This document shows, one piece after another, positions 43,701 to 55,832 of a DNA stretch of 64,000 nucleotides. Positions within the stretch are counted from its first letter, which is position 1. Every line of letters starts with the position of its first letter. The stretch covers positions 1 through 64,000 of the forward strand of contig MU270056.1 of NCBI GenBank assembly GCA_021432635.1. Reading direction: 5' to 3'. The translations under genes and the position numbers were made by a program. A model generated the notes under the pieces. The model worked only from the letters and a program-made list of their open reading frames with translations, was not told the DNA's origin and did not search any database. The stretch comes from Thozetella sp. PMI_491 (lineage: Eukaryota > Ascomycota > Sordariomycetes > Chaetosphaeriales > Chaetosphaeriaceae).

Positions 43701-46700
43701 AACGAATTTTTCCCCTTGTCTCACACACATATGGTCGAGAGCGCTAACGGCAGAGGCAGAAACCTCTGTGCAACACACCCGCCACGGATCTGTGGGGAGA
43801 CATGGTGGGCGGCTGTAGCGACCCTTCTCCCAAAGAGGGTGTCCCTTCAACGGTAGTTGGCGCTGCTCGAATTAAACATGGGCACAATAAGCACTGTAGC
43901 CCCCCCTTTCCCCTCTGGAGCATGCGATGCGTTGTTCCTCGTTGGTTGGTGCTCGGCGGCCGTCCAAGACATATGGGCTGGTCAATGATGATGCCGCGAT
44001 CCTTTACCCTGCCTGCATGAACCTGGATCGACACGGCAGCCACGACTCCACCAGCGTTTACCGTGTCCCGTCATGAACCGGATCTGCTGCCGCTTTAACT
44101 TCGCAGCGAAATGAGAGCATAGTTTGTGACGGGAGCCATGCGGGGAGCCATGTGCGCGACGCTCTTCCTGCTCACCCGGATCTCTGCATTATGGGACCCA
44201 AGCCGCCCGCCGCCTCTGCGCTCGCCAACGTCCCGAAAATCCGGGGTAGATCCCGGCTCCGGAAAGGCGGCTCCGTAACGCGGGTCCCGACCACGGACGG
44301 CGAGGTCTGGCTTTTGCGCCAACCTTCGTGAAACGCCCTTATCTCGCTTGGTGCCACTGATGCGCCGTGGGCCGAGAGACAAGCTGCACGAGGTAACTTC
44401 GCCGCTAGGCATGCGGGAGGGAGGGGGGCATACTGGATGATGCCTCCGGTTCTACAGCGTCGCATGCATCAAAATAGGGCATACCCTGCATCCGCCAGCC
44501 CATGTCGTGGCTTCTTCCTCCGGCCCCAACACTCGTCGTCACCTGTATGCCTAGCCTCTCTCTCCCCCACCATAACGTAAGAACCACATGTGTGACTCCG
44601 AAGATTTCCTGGGGTCCTTCGTATCCCGATGGTAGCCTTGGTCACGGACGTCGCGGAAACCTTCGCGCCAGGGACTGGCGTAGTAAAAAGTCGTCATTCT
44701 CACCATTCCTTCCATGAGAACTCGTAGGGGTACAACGCCTATAGGGCGACAGTCACCTCCTCAGAAGTCTCGTCTAGTAGCCAACCCGCCATGCTGCTAT
44801 ACCCCGCCGTCACCTCCACTCGGAGCTCTCGGCAGACCAGGCAAATGCCTTTCCTGTCGGTCCGTTGTGCTGTTTATCACCTTGGACTGGTGTCAGGTAC
44901 TTGTCTTTGCCCCCACCTTGTCGCTCCGTCTTACCTCAAGCCCGCGTTGCTCACATCGACTAGCCAGCATTGCTCCGCGGAGACAGACCTTTGCGGAAGC
45001 ACCCCACCTTTGTTCGGGCCGTCGGCGTGGTTGTCATCACTGGCATGTAGGTCCGGTGTGACGGGACCCCCCTATGATGAAGTGTTCCGGAAGTTTGGCC
45101 GGCTCGCTCCCTTGAACTTTCGAGGTACCAAAGCAAACTTGGAGATTCCAAATCTCATTTCCTCTTCGAGATCGGCATGTACATCAGGGCCCATGTCTCT
45201 GATTTTATGTCACGATGGAATAGCAGCAAACCCCTGGGGAAGAACTCGGCTTCTGCTCCGGCATATACCACGACTTGGTGGCTAAGTACCCATTCTGGGC
45301 TGCATAAACTAGGAGGCTCCTCAAATAACCCCTAGCTAAGCATCAAGAACACCCATGCCTTGGAATGATTAGAGTATCGTATTGCCCAAACCTACGACTC
45401 TTTCCGTAGAGGGCAGACTTGATTGCATCTTTTACAAGAGGCAATCCGGCCGATTTCCCGACGTTGCAATGCAACATCCTCGCCATGGTCACAGGCTGTA
45501 GTACAAACCTTTGTAGCCTCGCAGGGCCAGAGCTGCGTTTTAGATCAAGTCCTCCTGCCGGAGTCTGGCTGCAAGATGATCTGTAGGCGCTCGTTGTAAC
45601 GAGGACATCGTCGCATGTCTGTCCTTTTTCGGCAGGTTCGCTGGAAACCAGAAGCTTCAGCACGAATATGGCCTACCAGCTCCAGATTACCGTGACAAGA
45701 CGGGGTGGCCCTCGCTCAGGCATCAGCCCATGCATTGCTTAAAATCTGCATGCTCCCATACACGACATGGTAAGCACGACTGGCAGCCTGCAAGCCGATA
45801 CATCATCCATTACTACGTCTCTTGGTATATTCAGCACCATGTAAAGCAGCGGCCAAGCCAGTCTATCCTTGCTCCGTTGCCCTGTGTACTTGTGGACGAG
45901 GCATTGTGAGATACTGCCCACCGACGGGTGAGGCTGACGTCTCTTCTCCGCCTCGTCGAGACCTCTTTGCAATACTGCACGTCGCCTAGCACCGCCCGGG
46001 AGCATGTAATACGTGAGCGTGATGGAAGGATGAGTTGTCCGTCTGCATTCCCATAGCGGGTATTCACCTTTAACGACGTCGTTGATACAGCAATAGGGAG
46101 TGTCGCGAGTTGGGCAGCAATAGGAGCCTTTAGCCTAGCGATGGCTACTCGAGAGCAGCCCTGTAGACCTCGGGGGGTTGCTACGTCGTTGCAGAAGTGG
46201 CTGGGGGGTCACGACCTGGAACGACAGATGCTAGCTCGGCACGCTCAAAATTCTTTCCATCTTCAAGTGTCTAAAATACAAAGTCTCGAAGTCGCTATCG
46301 ATCCGTTCCAACCGAAAAAGCCGGCGCCCCATCTCGTGTCCGGAGAAAAGAAAAGACAGATGCTAGTTTTGCTCCCTCGCCCCCCCCCGCCCCCTCTCCC
46401 CCCTACCCACGCAGGAGGCGAGTCTAGAGGCACAAGTGAGAGTAGAAAGCGCAGGTGATGTAGAGCCAATCGTGTTCGAAATTATCCCCTCTCCTCCCTC
46501 TTTCTCCGCGCTAGCTATCAGCCATGCCCGGGTTTGTATAATCCGCGAGTCGGATGCGCACGGTCTCGACCTTGAAGGGCCAGACCTGTCGGGATGCGAT
46601 GGGAAAAGGGAGAAAAGTAAAAGGATCCTGTAAATGCTGAGCCATCCGTTCCTCCCTCATCCTCCCCCTGAGCGTGTAAGAGATCGACTCCTGCTTCAGC

Positions 46701-46996
46701 CAGCTGGTATTCCCTCCCAGCGCAAAAGGGCCTCCAATACATGTAGTCGAACCAGAGATGATGAGTCGCTAGAAGGCATCCATCCGCTTGTTTAGGTCCC
46801 GAGCCAAAGAAAAAAAGAAGAAAAGAAAAGAGATCAATACCAGGCGTCCATCGCCATTGGACTGGGCCATTAAACGATCCTGGTGGCCAGCACACGCTCC
46901 CAAAGATTTGGTATAAATACGCTTGCCTCCCCGACGCCGTCGCCTCGTCTTTGTAATCATTCTCGATCTCATTCTCATTCTCGCATACCGCCACCA
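40759..46996. other. Gene-poor interval of 6.2 kb
   Basis: I find no supported gene between the Cys-rich gene and the Rho GEF stop codon. Open frames exist on both strands but are compositional. Visible structure: a 15-base T run (41123-41137), a G-rich tract (41865-41925), T tracts near 43122-43140 and a C-rich stretch near 46379-46410. No long direct or inverted repeat typical of an intact transposon is evident by eye. Degraded transposon sequence cannot be excluded. Confidence 0.45.
41865..41925. repeat. G-rich tract with G-quadruplex potential
   Basis: Successive units of the type CTAGGGA, GGTTAGG, GGGAGGGTTT and GGGGGGTTTTGGGGGG give well over four G-runs of three or more with short loops on the + strand. 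One unit matches the telomere repeat (GGGTTAGGG). No gene overlaps it. Confidence 0.75.
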
Positions 46997-49900
46997 CTAT
47001 TGGCTGATCCTCGACGGACCGTTACTGGACCCCGGGGGACTCGGCCCTGCGAGATACATCTCCGACTTCCTTTGTTGGCTCTTCCAGAAGTCAATAGATT
47101 CGATTACATCCTCGCCGCGCTCGTCCTCGTACGCGAAAATGATCTGGGTGCCAATGGTTAGCCTATGTTCTTGTTCCTGGCCATCACTGCTGCCGCCGCC
47201 GCCGCTGCTCTCGCTGCAGTGGTGGCGGCCGCAGTGACCTAAATAGTGTGTGTTGGGGCTCACTTCATGCGTGCTGCTATGCAGCATTCGGATGTTCCTG
47301 TGTGGCACAATATGCACCGCACCGCTCTCGATGTTCCTGAGCTCGATGAAGTTGGGTTCGAAAGCCAGAATCCACGGGTAGCTGAGCGCGAAGCTCTGCG
47401 GCGTGCCCTCCCAGTCGATACGCCATTCAGGACGCGCCCTCCAGCCGTTGCGGTTGACGAAGAAGGAGAACTCCGAGTAATTGAGCAGGAATTCGCCATT
47501 GAGCCGTTCTATGTGAATCGGCTTGACGCCTTCCTTGCGCGCGACGAAATCGAGCGAAGTGTCAGCTTGGTCGAGTAGGGACTGTGTCTCAAGTGTCTCC
47601 AGGCTGACCACCTCGAAGCCGCGAGCGCAGGCCACGCAGAGCTTCGACTTGAGGAAGTGTACCGACGAGGACTCGGTCGGGATGTAGAATTCCTTAAATG
47701 GCTTCAACTCGTCCTGGCCCGCGTTGAACATCTTCCCGAACCCCTTCTGCTTCTTGGCCTTGGACATGGCGTCGTTCGGCTCGTATACCTTGATGGTGGT
47801 CGACAGCGTCGTGGGCTTCACGCAGCACACGAGGTGGCGACCGAGGCAGATGCCAGACTTGAAGAAGTGGCAGTTGCCCTGGATCTTCTTCCCGCGCTTC
47901 GAGTGGGCTGGCTCGTTGGGATCCAGGACGGAGATCGAGTACGAGTAGAGCGACCTGTTGGTGAGCACTAGAAGCACCGAGTACTCCTCTAGCACGTCTA
48001 TCTGCGTCACGTTTTGCGCGTCAATGACCTTCTTAGGGTTCGAGTTGTCTCTCGACCTGCGATCCGAGACATAGATACCGTTGTCGGTTCCGTAGATCAA
48101 TTTGCGGCCACCATCTAACAACCGTTAGTATCAGAGACGACCTAGCGGAAGAGGACACGATGGGACTTACCGAACGGTGCGACGCAGTTGACCTTGTTGG
48201 CGGCCGTGAAGAAGTTGGATGAAATAGTGCTGGTGCTGAAGAAGTCGGCGCGGGCACGGAGACGTTGCTGGGCGGTGTCGATATACTCCAGCCACTTCTG
48301 CCGGGCAGCTTGGTTCGCGGCATAGAGAGTCAGCTCGTAGCCGGCCTTTCCAAGATGGCGGAAGGTGATCGGCCAGCCCTCTCCTTTCTTGGCATCACCG
48401 GCATTGTTTCGCAACGCTGGTAACAGGCTTGAGGATGAGCGTTTTACAGAGCCGGTCTGCGGGATCACCTCCTCCATCTCCTTAATGGACAGAAGCTCCA
48501 AGGGGATGGGCTATTGCCGAGTCAGCATGCAACTTCCGAGGGGGGAAACCCTATCTGCCCCTTATTCGCAACTTACTCTTCGGTACGCCTTGATTTCTTC
48601 GTTCTTTCCAACCTGCTTGATCCTCACGAGCAGGACGGCGTGGTCGAACAGGAAGGCGGTGATGTCGCTCTGTTCCGTTGGCGACTTCTTGAACAAGCTC
48701 TTAAACACCAGCTCACGACCATCCTCCGTGAGCTTCAGGTCGACCTTCTCGTTAGGACGGAACCGCAGTTGTTCATGGAGACGGCGAAGGTTGAACCGAT
48801 TCTCGGCCTTTCCGGATTCAGCGTTGACTCTGCTCAGGAGGTCCCTGATCATGGTCAGGACTTTAGGGATATCGTTCTTGTCCGGATTCTCGGGCTCCGT
48901 GTACTTGAGCACGTTCTCAAGGAGCAAGGGGTAACGAGCTAGACGCGTTGTCGGCTTCGTCAGATAACCGTTCAGCTCTAGCTTTCTCGACTCCTTCCGG
49001 CGCTCAATGTCGTCCACAAATTTGCCAAAATTGGGGTTGATGGATCGCTCGTTCTCGAACTCGAACTTGCCCTCGAGCTGCTTCGCTCCGTACAGGATGA
49101 AAGGCTCGAACTGTGGGACATATTCTAGGAAGATATCGCCGACGTTGTGCACAATCGGACTCTTCTGCTGCCGATCTGTCATCGACTTTGCGAACCGCGA
49201 GCTGACGCCGTGGATGCTGGGGTGATCCACAATATTGCTGAAGATTGTCCTGACAACCCTCTCCCTTCTCGTTGGTGGGATCGGCGACGCCTTCATCCGC
49301 AAGGGCACGATCCAGAAGTCCCGCAGGTACTCGAGGTCCTTGACGAAGTCGCGCTCCGTGTAACAGATCTCCGAGATAATCTCCTGCCTCTTCTTTTCCC
49401 GGTCGCTCACGCTCTCCGCAACCTCCTTCGGAACACTGTTGATCCAGAGTTTCTGTTCGTCTGTCTGGTCGGCGTCGTCGTCGCCCGCGGTAGCCTCTCC
49501 CTCCTTCTTCAGAACCGGGCCCATCTTCAGGTTCAGCCGCGAGACTTGTTCAAGCCTTCTCGGGCAGGCAATCGAGTAGCAGAGCTGGTCCCTAGTGCAG
49601 GTTGGCGAGTAACACTCCGAAAGCAGGACGAAGACGCCGTTGACCGCTGTATCCTCGGCCTCCTCTGTGAGCGTCTCCTTGAACTGGTACATTTCGGATG
49701 TCGAGTCTCGCAACCTGTGCTCGTAGGTAACGTCGTGGAAGAACTTCTGCGCGTCCAGGGCACGGCCGAGCAAGAGGGCCAAATTCCGATCCGTGGTTCG
49801 GATGATGTACGAGAGAACGTCGACGGCTTCGGCGCCGCTAAAGGCATTCTTATAGGTTAGTTCGTTCTTCGTCCGGTCGCCCACGATGATCTTCTGCTGG

Positions 49901-51069
49901 AAGCAAGCGGCTACTCGGGAGAGCAGGGCTGGATACACGAGGGGGGGCCGGATCTTCGCCGTCGGTGGCCGCTCGCCATTGAGCGAGCCACCGCTCACCG
50001 AAGGCCGGTGCACCAGGGTCTGGGTATCGGTTCTGTCTGTCGCAGCCACCGACGGTGCTATCGTCGAGGCCATCGACATGGTCCTATTACTGTCGTTCCC
50101 GGAGGAAGCCATGCTCACTGTCCGTGTCTGAGAACCAGGGGCGTAGCCGTTGCTGTAGCTGGCATTGCTCGGGGAGTGCGAGTGGCCTCCAACATGTTGG
50201 GTATCTGGCGCTGTGGGACTGACGCCGGGTGCTTTCCTGTTCGGTATAACCCTGCCGCTCATGGTCTGCCTTGGATCTCGCTCGTACGAGTTGTATCCAG
50301 TCATGGACATGGAGCGGTCCTCCACGTGTCTGTCGGGCACCACCCGCCCCTGCGCAGTGGTCCGAGACGAATTTGGATTGTAAGGAGCTTGGCGTAGGGC
50401 ATTTGCGGGTGCTTGTTGGTAGGACTGAGGCGGAGGCTGGTACATGGGTTGCCTAGGGGCGCTGGCGAGGGACTGAGATCGGTAGGGGTCGGAGTTTAGG
50501 GACGGCGCGGGGGCGCCTTGACCTTGGTAGAAACGCTGAGCCGGCGTCCGGGGCGGCGGCGGGCGGTCGTAGTAGCCCTGCGGCGGCGGGCCTCGTATCG
50601 AATCGAATCGCGGAGGAGGTTGGTGCTGGTGTTGATGGGGATGCTGGCCGGGCGGAGGGCCCGGATAAGGTCGGCGGTGCTGCTGCTGTTGTAGGAACTG
50701 GGGTGAGGGAACCTGCTGGCCACCCGACGCGGATCGCTGGCCCTGGTAGTAGCCATTCGCCATGTTGCTATCGATGGGACGCATCCGCGGCGGCGCGCCG
50801 TCTCGATAGTCGCCTGGAGGCGGCGGCCTCGGGGGCGGTTGCCTCTGCATCCCAGACATGCCCGACATGGTGGACGACATGGTCTGGGTGCGGCCTTCCT
50901 GCATCATCGAGGGCGAAACGGTCGAGGACGTCATTGTCTGGGACCGACCCGGGGGAGGAGCGCCAAAGATATTGGAGAAGGCAGCGTCTCGCTGGCCGTA
51001 GTTCTGGTGCCCGCCGTACTGGTTGGACCGCGGCGGGGGCATGCGGTCGTGCTGCTGGTAGTCGGCCAT
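46997..51069 (-). CDS. Rho1 guanine nucleotide exchange factor, Rom1/Rom2 type
   Basis: This 1316-residue exchange factor should activate Rho1 at the plasma membrane and feed the cell-wall-integrity pathway. Exons are 48577-51069, 48171-48510 and 46997-48114, with introns of 66 and 56 bases. Junctions restore KAYRRPIPLELLSI and VAPFDGGRKLIYG. The first 360 residues are Pro/Gln/Ser-rich and disordered. A DEP domain follows (about 375-470, ACFQQKI, FSGAEAVDVLSYI), then the DH/RhoGEF domain (about 560-770: EICYTERDFVKDLEYLRDFW and TKPTTRLARYPLLLENVLKY), a PH domain interrupted by intron 1, and a C-terminal CNH domain (GTDNGIYVSD, LLVLTNRSLYSY) to about 1290. Domain order is exactly that of fungal Rom2. 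Confidence 0.94.
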
Positions 51070-52945
51070 GGTTGCGGATCAGGATGGAGGGTGACTGCAA
51101 CTTGACACACAATGGTTATCCACCTTGTTCTCTGCCCAATTCGCCGCGGAGGAGGGGAGGGGGAACACGACCGGGCCACGCAGTCGTCGTTGCGAGTTTG
51201 GAACCAAATCAAAAGTGGAGACGACGGAAACTTACTCGTGAGAGCAAGGGGCGTTGCACCAGGACGACGGCCGACCTGGCCCTGGCGATAAGCGGGAAAA
51301 GAACGCAAAAGAGGAGAGAAGCCCGAGCGACGCAGCGCAGGGAGTAGCGCACAGGACCGTTGGGTTGGCGGCGGCGGCGGCGGGCGCTGGTGGTGTTTGG
51401 GGTGGTGATAGATGGACGTGTTTCTTGGAATCGGATTCTCTGGAGATGATGGTGGGTTCGATTTGGTGGTTGGGTCGTGGGTGTCGGACCCCGTTTGGTA
51501 GGTAGGCCGTGGTTTCTTACGGCACAGGGAAGAGACGTGCAGAGTGACGTACAGTCCCTTTCGGCTGTAAGTCTACCCCCAACCCCGATAAATTGGCGTC
51601 GGAAGGGAGTAACGAATCAACCGGGACCGGGGGGGCGGATTCACGCAGAGAGAACACCACGAGGCGGAAATAAGTAATAAAAAAATAGCCTGGAGCTTGC
51701 ACGCTTGGGAATGTCTAAAAAGCCCAGGCCTACGTTCTTCCAGACTCCTCCTGCTACTTCGACGGGCGCGATGCAGGACTTGAATGTAGGATGCGTGGTC
51801 CGTACTGCTGCTGTTGGCGCTGTCATCGGGGGAAAAAAAATTATAGGCTCTGTTTGCTGTCTCTGGTTCGCTAGGGATAAGAATGAGCACTATTACAAGC
51901 CACCGGGGCTTAAAGATGCAGGCCCAAGGCGTTCGCGATCCCGCTAACCACATACCCAACCAGAACCCGTTAGCGCCTGGAGCAAACGCCTCCCAGTTGC
52001 GTGTATGTCCAAGTTTAAGACTATGATCAAAGTCCAGCTTTTTCCTTCCCTACCTCCCCTCTTCGTCTCCTACAGGGCTCTGCCTTGCGTAGATACATAC
52101 TATCCCGGGACGCCAAGGACGAAGGCCTTAAGCCGGGCCGCAAAAGTTGCATCCGAGGTCGAGACGAAAAAATCATTCCACCGTTGTACACATGAGGCCT
52201 CGCCGTCGCAGGGCGTACGTAACATTGAGAGACACTCCGTACTGTACAATAAGTTAGGTACTGTATAGTACTATCCTGCACATCGTGGTCTATCAGTCCT
52301 CTGCGGCGGGGGCAGTCCGGAGCAATTTCAACATGGACCGGTTTGCTGCAAAGGCAGGGAGGGAGGGAAGGGCACTTTCCGACCGCCTATTTGCACCGGT
52401 CCTCTTCCCTTCTCCCCAGAGCTTGAGGAATTCGGACGGTCTCCGTGTCTAAAACCAATATGCCTCTTTCCGCTCTGCCCCTTTTTTTGGCCGACCAGGG
52501 TGTGGACTCTGAATAGTTGCATTATTTTGGGCCGTAGTTATGTCATAAGGTGCCAGCCGGAGTTTGGACTGTGCCGACTTCCCTGATTTTTGGGACCTAC
52601 CAGATTCCCGCATTAACACAGTCCCTATAAGCCGGGGGGTGGATGTCGTCTTGGGGCTAGGCCTCAGTGGCAGGGAGACGGCCCGGCTCAACATCGGGTT
52701 GTCAAGGGACACACGTGATCTTCCCACCCATTCCTAGCCCCCCAAAGTGGAACTCCCGCTGCAGAGCTTCGCGGCCTACGTTGAGCCGTAGCGTCGAGGT
52801 CGAGGCATCCATCGTAGCACCTCGACAGCCTTCTTACGCAAGCCCTCCAGCCCTTTCCACCCAAGCTTCGTGCCCCGCGGCGGAAAGCTAGTCATTTTCC
52901 CTTTGTTTCCCATCAACGGGCATCTCCAGGAGAAAAGCTGGCATC
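51070..52945. other. Intergenic region
   Basis: This holds divergent upstream regions of the Rho GEF (-) and the V-ATPase proteolipid (+). The first 350 bases are GC-rich and look like a 5' leader. Nothing recognisable is encoded. Confidence 0.45.
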
Positions 52946-53898
52946 ATGGCGGACCTCCACCGGCCGGAGAATCCGCTCACGCCTAACTTCGCGCCATTCA
53001 TTGGCATGGTGCGTCATCCTCTCCGAGCCACGCTCCTCGCGTTCGTCCTTGAGGGCGTGGGGAGCCCTGGAAAGCAGGATTGTCCGGGAGCTTACTGACG
53101 AGCATTCTTGATAGGCCGGCATCGGGGCAGCCATGATCTTTGGCAGTACGTATCCCTCTCACCCCCCAACTCGATCGTAGTTCGAAGCGCGACAACTGGA
53201 CGACGAGCTTCGTCGCCTTGGGGCACCTTAGCCACCTAAGGTCGGGAGGATGTTGAATAGATCGCTAATAGTCTCCTGCGTTTCAGGCATGGGCGCGGCC
53301 TATGGTACGGCTAAGTCTGGCATCGGCATTGCCAGCGTGGGACCTTTCCGGCCAGATCTGATCATGAAGGTGCGAACACAACCGAGGCACATGCCCACGT
53401 GTATGGAGCAGCTGGGCTAACCGAAGGACTGTCTATAGTGCCTGATTCCTATCATCATGTCCGGTATCATAGCGGTCTACGCGCTCGTCGTTTCAGTCTT
53501 GATCGCGCAGGATCTCAACCCGCCGGGGCAGGGCCGCTACAGTTTATTCAGGTGCGTCCTCTTGGTCTTTCCGGCTCTGCGGCCCCTCCATCGAGATCTA
53601 GATGACGGAATACTAACACGATGAATAGCGGCTTCATGCATCTCGCCTGCGGTCTCTCGGTCGGGTTTACTGGCCTGGCTGCTGGGTACTGCATCGGCAT
53701 TGTGGGCGACAAGGGCGTCCGGGCATACATGCACCAGTCTAGGATCTTTGTTGGCATGGTCCTGATTCTCATCTTCGGCGAGGTCCTAGGTCTCTATGGG
53801 TTAGTCTGGCCGGCCCACCTCCGCAATCCGTGCTCTTGCTAATACATGTGTATAGCCTCATTGTGGCCCTCATCCTCAACACCAAGAGCAAGGGTTAG
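52946..53898 (+). CDS. V-type ATPase proteolipid subunit c' (Vma11 type)
   Basis: This 167-residue proteolipid is part of the membrane rotor of the vacuolar proton pump. Six exons: 52946-53008, 53115-53145, 53287-53369, 53439-53551, 53629-53799 and 53856-53898. The junctions restore [46 protein letters not shown] and [16 protein letters not shown]. Four membrane helices are visible, with the proton-carrying Glu at residue 148 in helix 4 ([13 protein letters not shown]). [20 protein letters not shown], the Met/Cys-rich [11 protein letters not shown] and the NTKSKG end point to c' and not c (Vma3) or c'' (Vma16). The N terminus ([14 protein letters not shown]) is a little longer than usual. No single open frame covers more than one exon. 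The 31-base exon 2 is easily missed by gene finders. Confidence 0.93.
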
Positions 53899-54792
53899 AT
53901 ACACACCGACAACCCTCGGGTGCTGGTGACCAGAAACACAGGCGAACTCTGTACAGTATTGTACATATCACCGCGGAGAACGGGCAATGGGGGAAGATCA
54001 AGGGCCGTTTCCATAGCATTGGGGCCAGGCGTTGACGGATGCGTAGATACTCGGGCCCGGAAGAGAGGCAGCTAGCCCACGGAATTACAGGAATTCTTAG
54101 TTGTCAAATCTCTTCCTCGCCAGTCCTACCAAGATATTGTTTGTTTCGCTTAGCGGTAACGTGCTAAAGTCCCCACATCATACGTAGTGATCATACTGCA
54201 CAGCGTGATGAAAGATGCCATTTCATACTTTGTACTAAAGAAGGAGAAAAGAAGACGAGACAAGATACGTGGAGAGAGACTATTGTTGCCATTTTGTATC
54301 TACCAACGCTATTCCTGAGCGTAGCAATCTCTATGAAGGAGGGGGGGAGCTGGCGGTACAGATAATACCACATGGCTGGGGTTAGTTCTATCCGCATTGC
54401 ACACTGCCTGGTCATCCTCATTGCCAAGGGGAAAAAATGCTCCTGCATGTAGACAACTCCGTGTCCAAACCCCCAATGGGCAGGAAGAGAGCCGTCCTGA
54501 TTCCCTTAACGGAAGAGAGGAGTGCGCCGTTATCCCGGAAAAGGAGGACCTCATGCAACGCCGAAGGGTGTAAATGGCCAAAACTTCCGCCCAATGTCCA
54601 TCTGCGGGGAAGAGCCTCTGAGGCAAGCTGTGTCTGTGTAAATGAAGGTGAGAGAGAATCGAAACGGTGCCGCGCAAATGCACACACGAGGCTATGCCGC
54701 CCAAACCCGTGACCGTGACCATGACATGACCCATTTAAACCCGAATTGACACGATGTGATCAATAAGAAAGCTAGTTATGCTTCTAGGGCGC
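53899..54792. other. Intergenic region
   Basis: Convergent 3' flanks of the V-ATPase gene (+) and the gene at 54793 (-). Relatively AT-rich in the middle. No supported gene is seen. Confidence 0.5.
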
Positions 54793-55832
54793 TCAGGAAC
54801 GCCCCATGACACCTCGCGCGAGCCGGGGCCGGCTCGGTAGGCCCTGGAAGCCGTAGCGGAGCCGCTCGCGACCGTCCCGGTCCTTGACTTGGGCTGAGGC
54901 GAAGCGGTTAGCTTCTTCGAGAGTATTCAAAATGCAAAACAACATATCAGAGGAAGGGGTGGGGTAGGGGTTCAGGTCCAACGCACATAAAAACCAGTCC
55001 CAGTGCCTGTCTTCGCGGAACAACACCTCGCCACTCTCCCGAGCCAGCCTCTCGCGGCGCGCTCGCGCGGCTGCCTCTTCCCCTACAAGATAGGGATCCT
55101 CGAGCGGACGGAATCGATTGTTTATGCGCTCCTCCTCTTCGATGCGTGTCAGCACCATGCGCTTGAGGCCCTCCATCCTATTCGACTGCACCGCTGCGGC
55201 AGCAGCCGCGGTCGCGCGCCGGTTCGCCACCCGCTGGTACGTTGGGTTCGAGTTGATGTGGGACCACGACGGGATCCGGAACTCGCCCAGCGTGGGCACG
55301 TCGGAGTGGCGCCGTAGCGGGCCGGTAGGAACCGGAGGCAGGCCGTACGTGCGCGTCTCGCTCGGCAGAGTCGAGGGCACTGAGGCGGAACGAGTGTGCT
55401 CGTGTGGATGCGGCCCCGGGGGGCTAGGCGTAGTGCTGGCGGTGGTGCTGTCGGTGCTACTCCCGCTTGCTTCGGCCGACGGTACCAGAGAGGTGGAGGC
55501 CGGCGGCGAGTACGGGGGAATGGGTTCGTTGACGGGGACGGTGGAGTGGTACGACGGCACATCCGAGACTGGCGGCTACGTCAGCATGCTATGCGATTTA
55601 GGAGGCGGCGCCGTTATGCCGTATAGGCCTATGGCTGGCGCAGCTGTGACCCCGGGGTCTTCAGGCCGGCGGCCGAGGGCCGGGTATCGGAGGAATGAGG
55701 GGACAAATCGGGGGAGGCGGGGAACTCACTGTAAGACGGCGCGGCAGACCTGATCGAGGCTGTCTCGAAGTCCTCGGCGCTCAGCGTCTCGATGGCCATG
55801 GTTGAGTAGCGGGGGATGCGTTCAGCGGCCAT
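54793..55832 (-). CDS. Fungal protein of unknown function, Ser/Pro-rich with Arg/Glu-rich C-terminal region
   Basis: Exons 55730-55832 and 54793-55568, joined across a 161-base intron, give 292 residues. The splice restores SAAPSYISDVPSYHSTVP, an internal near-repeat (APSY, then VPSYHS) that supports the junction. The N-terminal half is disordered and Ser/Thr/Pro-rich with PPYSPP-type motifs. From about residue 140 a charged helical region follows (MVLTRIEEEERINNRFRP, then ARARRERLARESGEVLFRED), containing a DRHWDWFLCAL block, then a short Leu-rich segment (DMLFCILNTLEEAN). The WDWFL block is the most ordered-looking part. I know no function. ATG 55832 precedes another in-frame ATG at 55799, and either could be used. 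Confidence 0.78.

Noticed and set aside
8607-53898. A linked TORC1/endolysosome gene cluster (SEA subunit, Vps34, V-ATPase c')
   Set aside because: These genes are spread over 45 kb with unrelated genes between them and no shared promoters, so the association is most simply chance.
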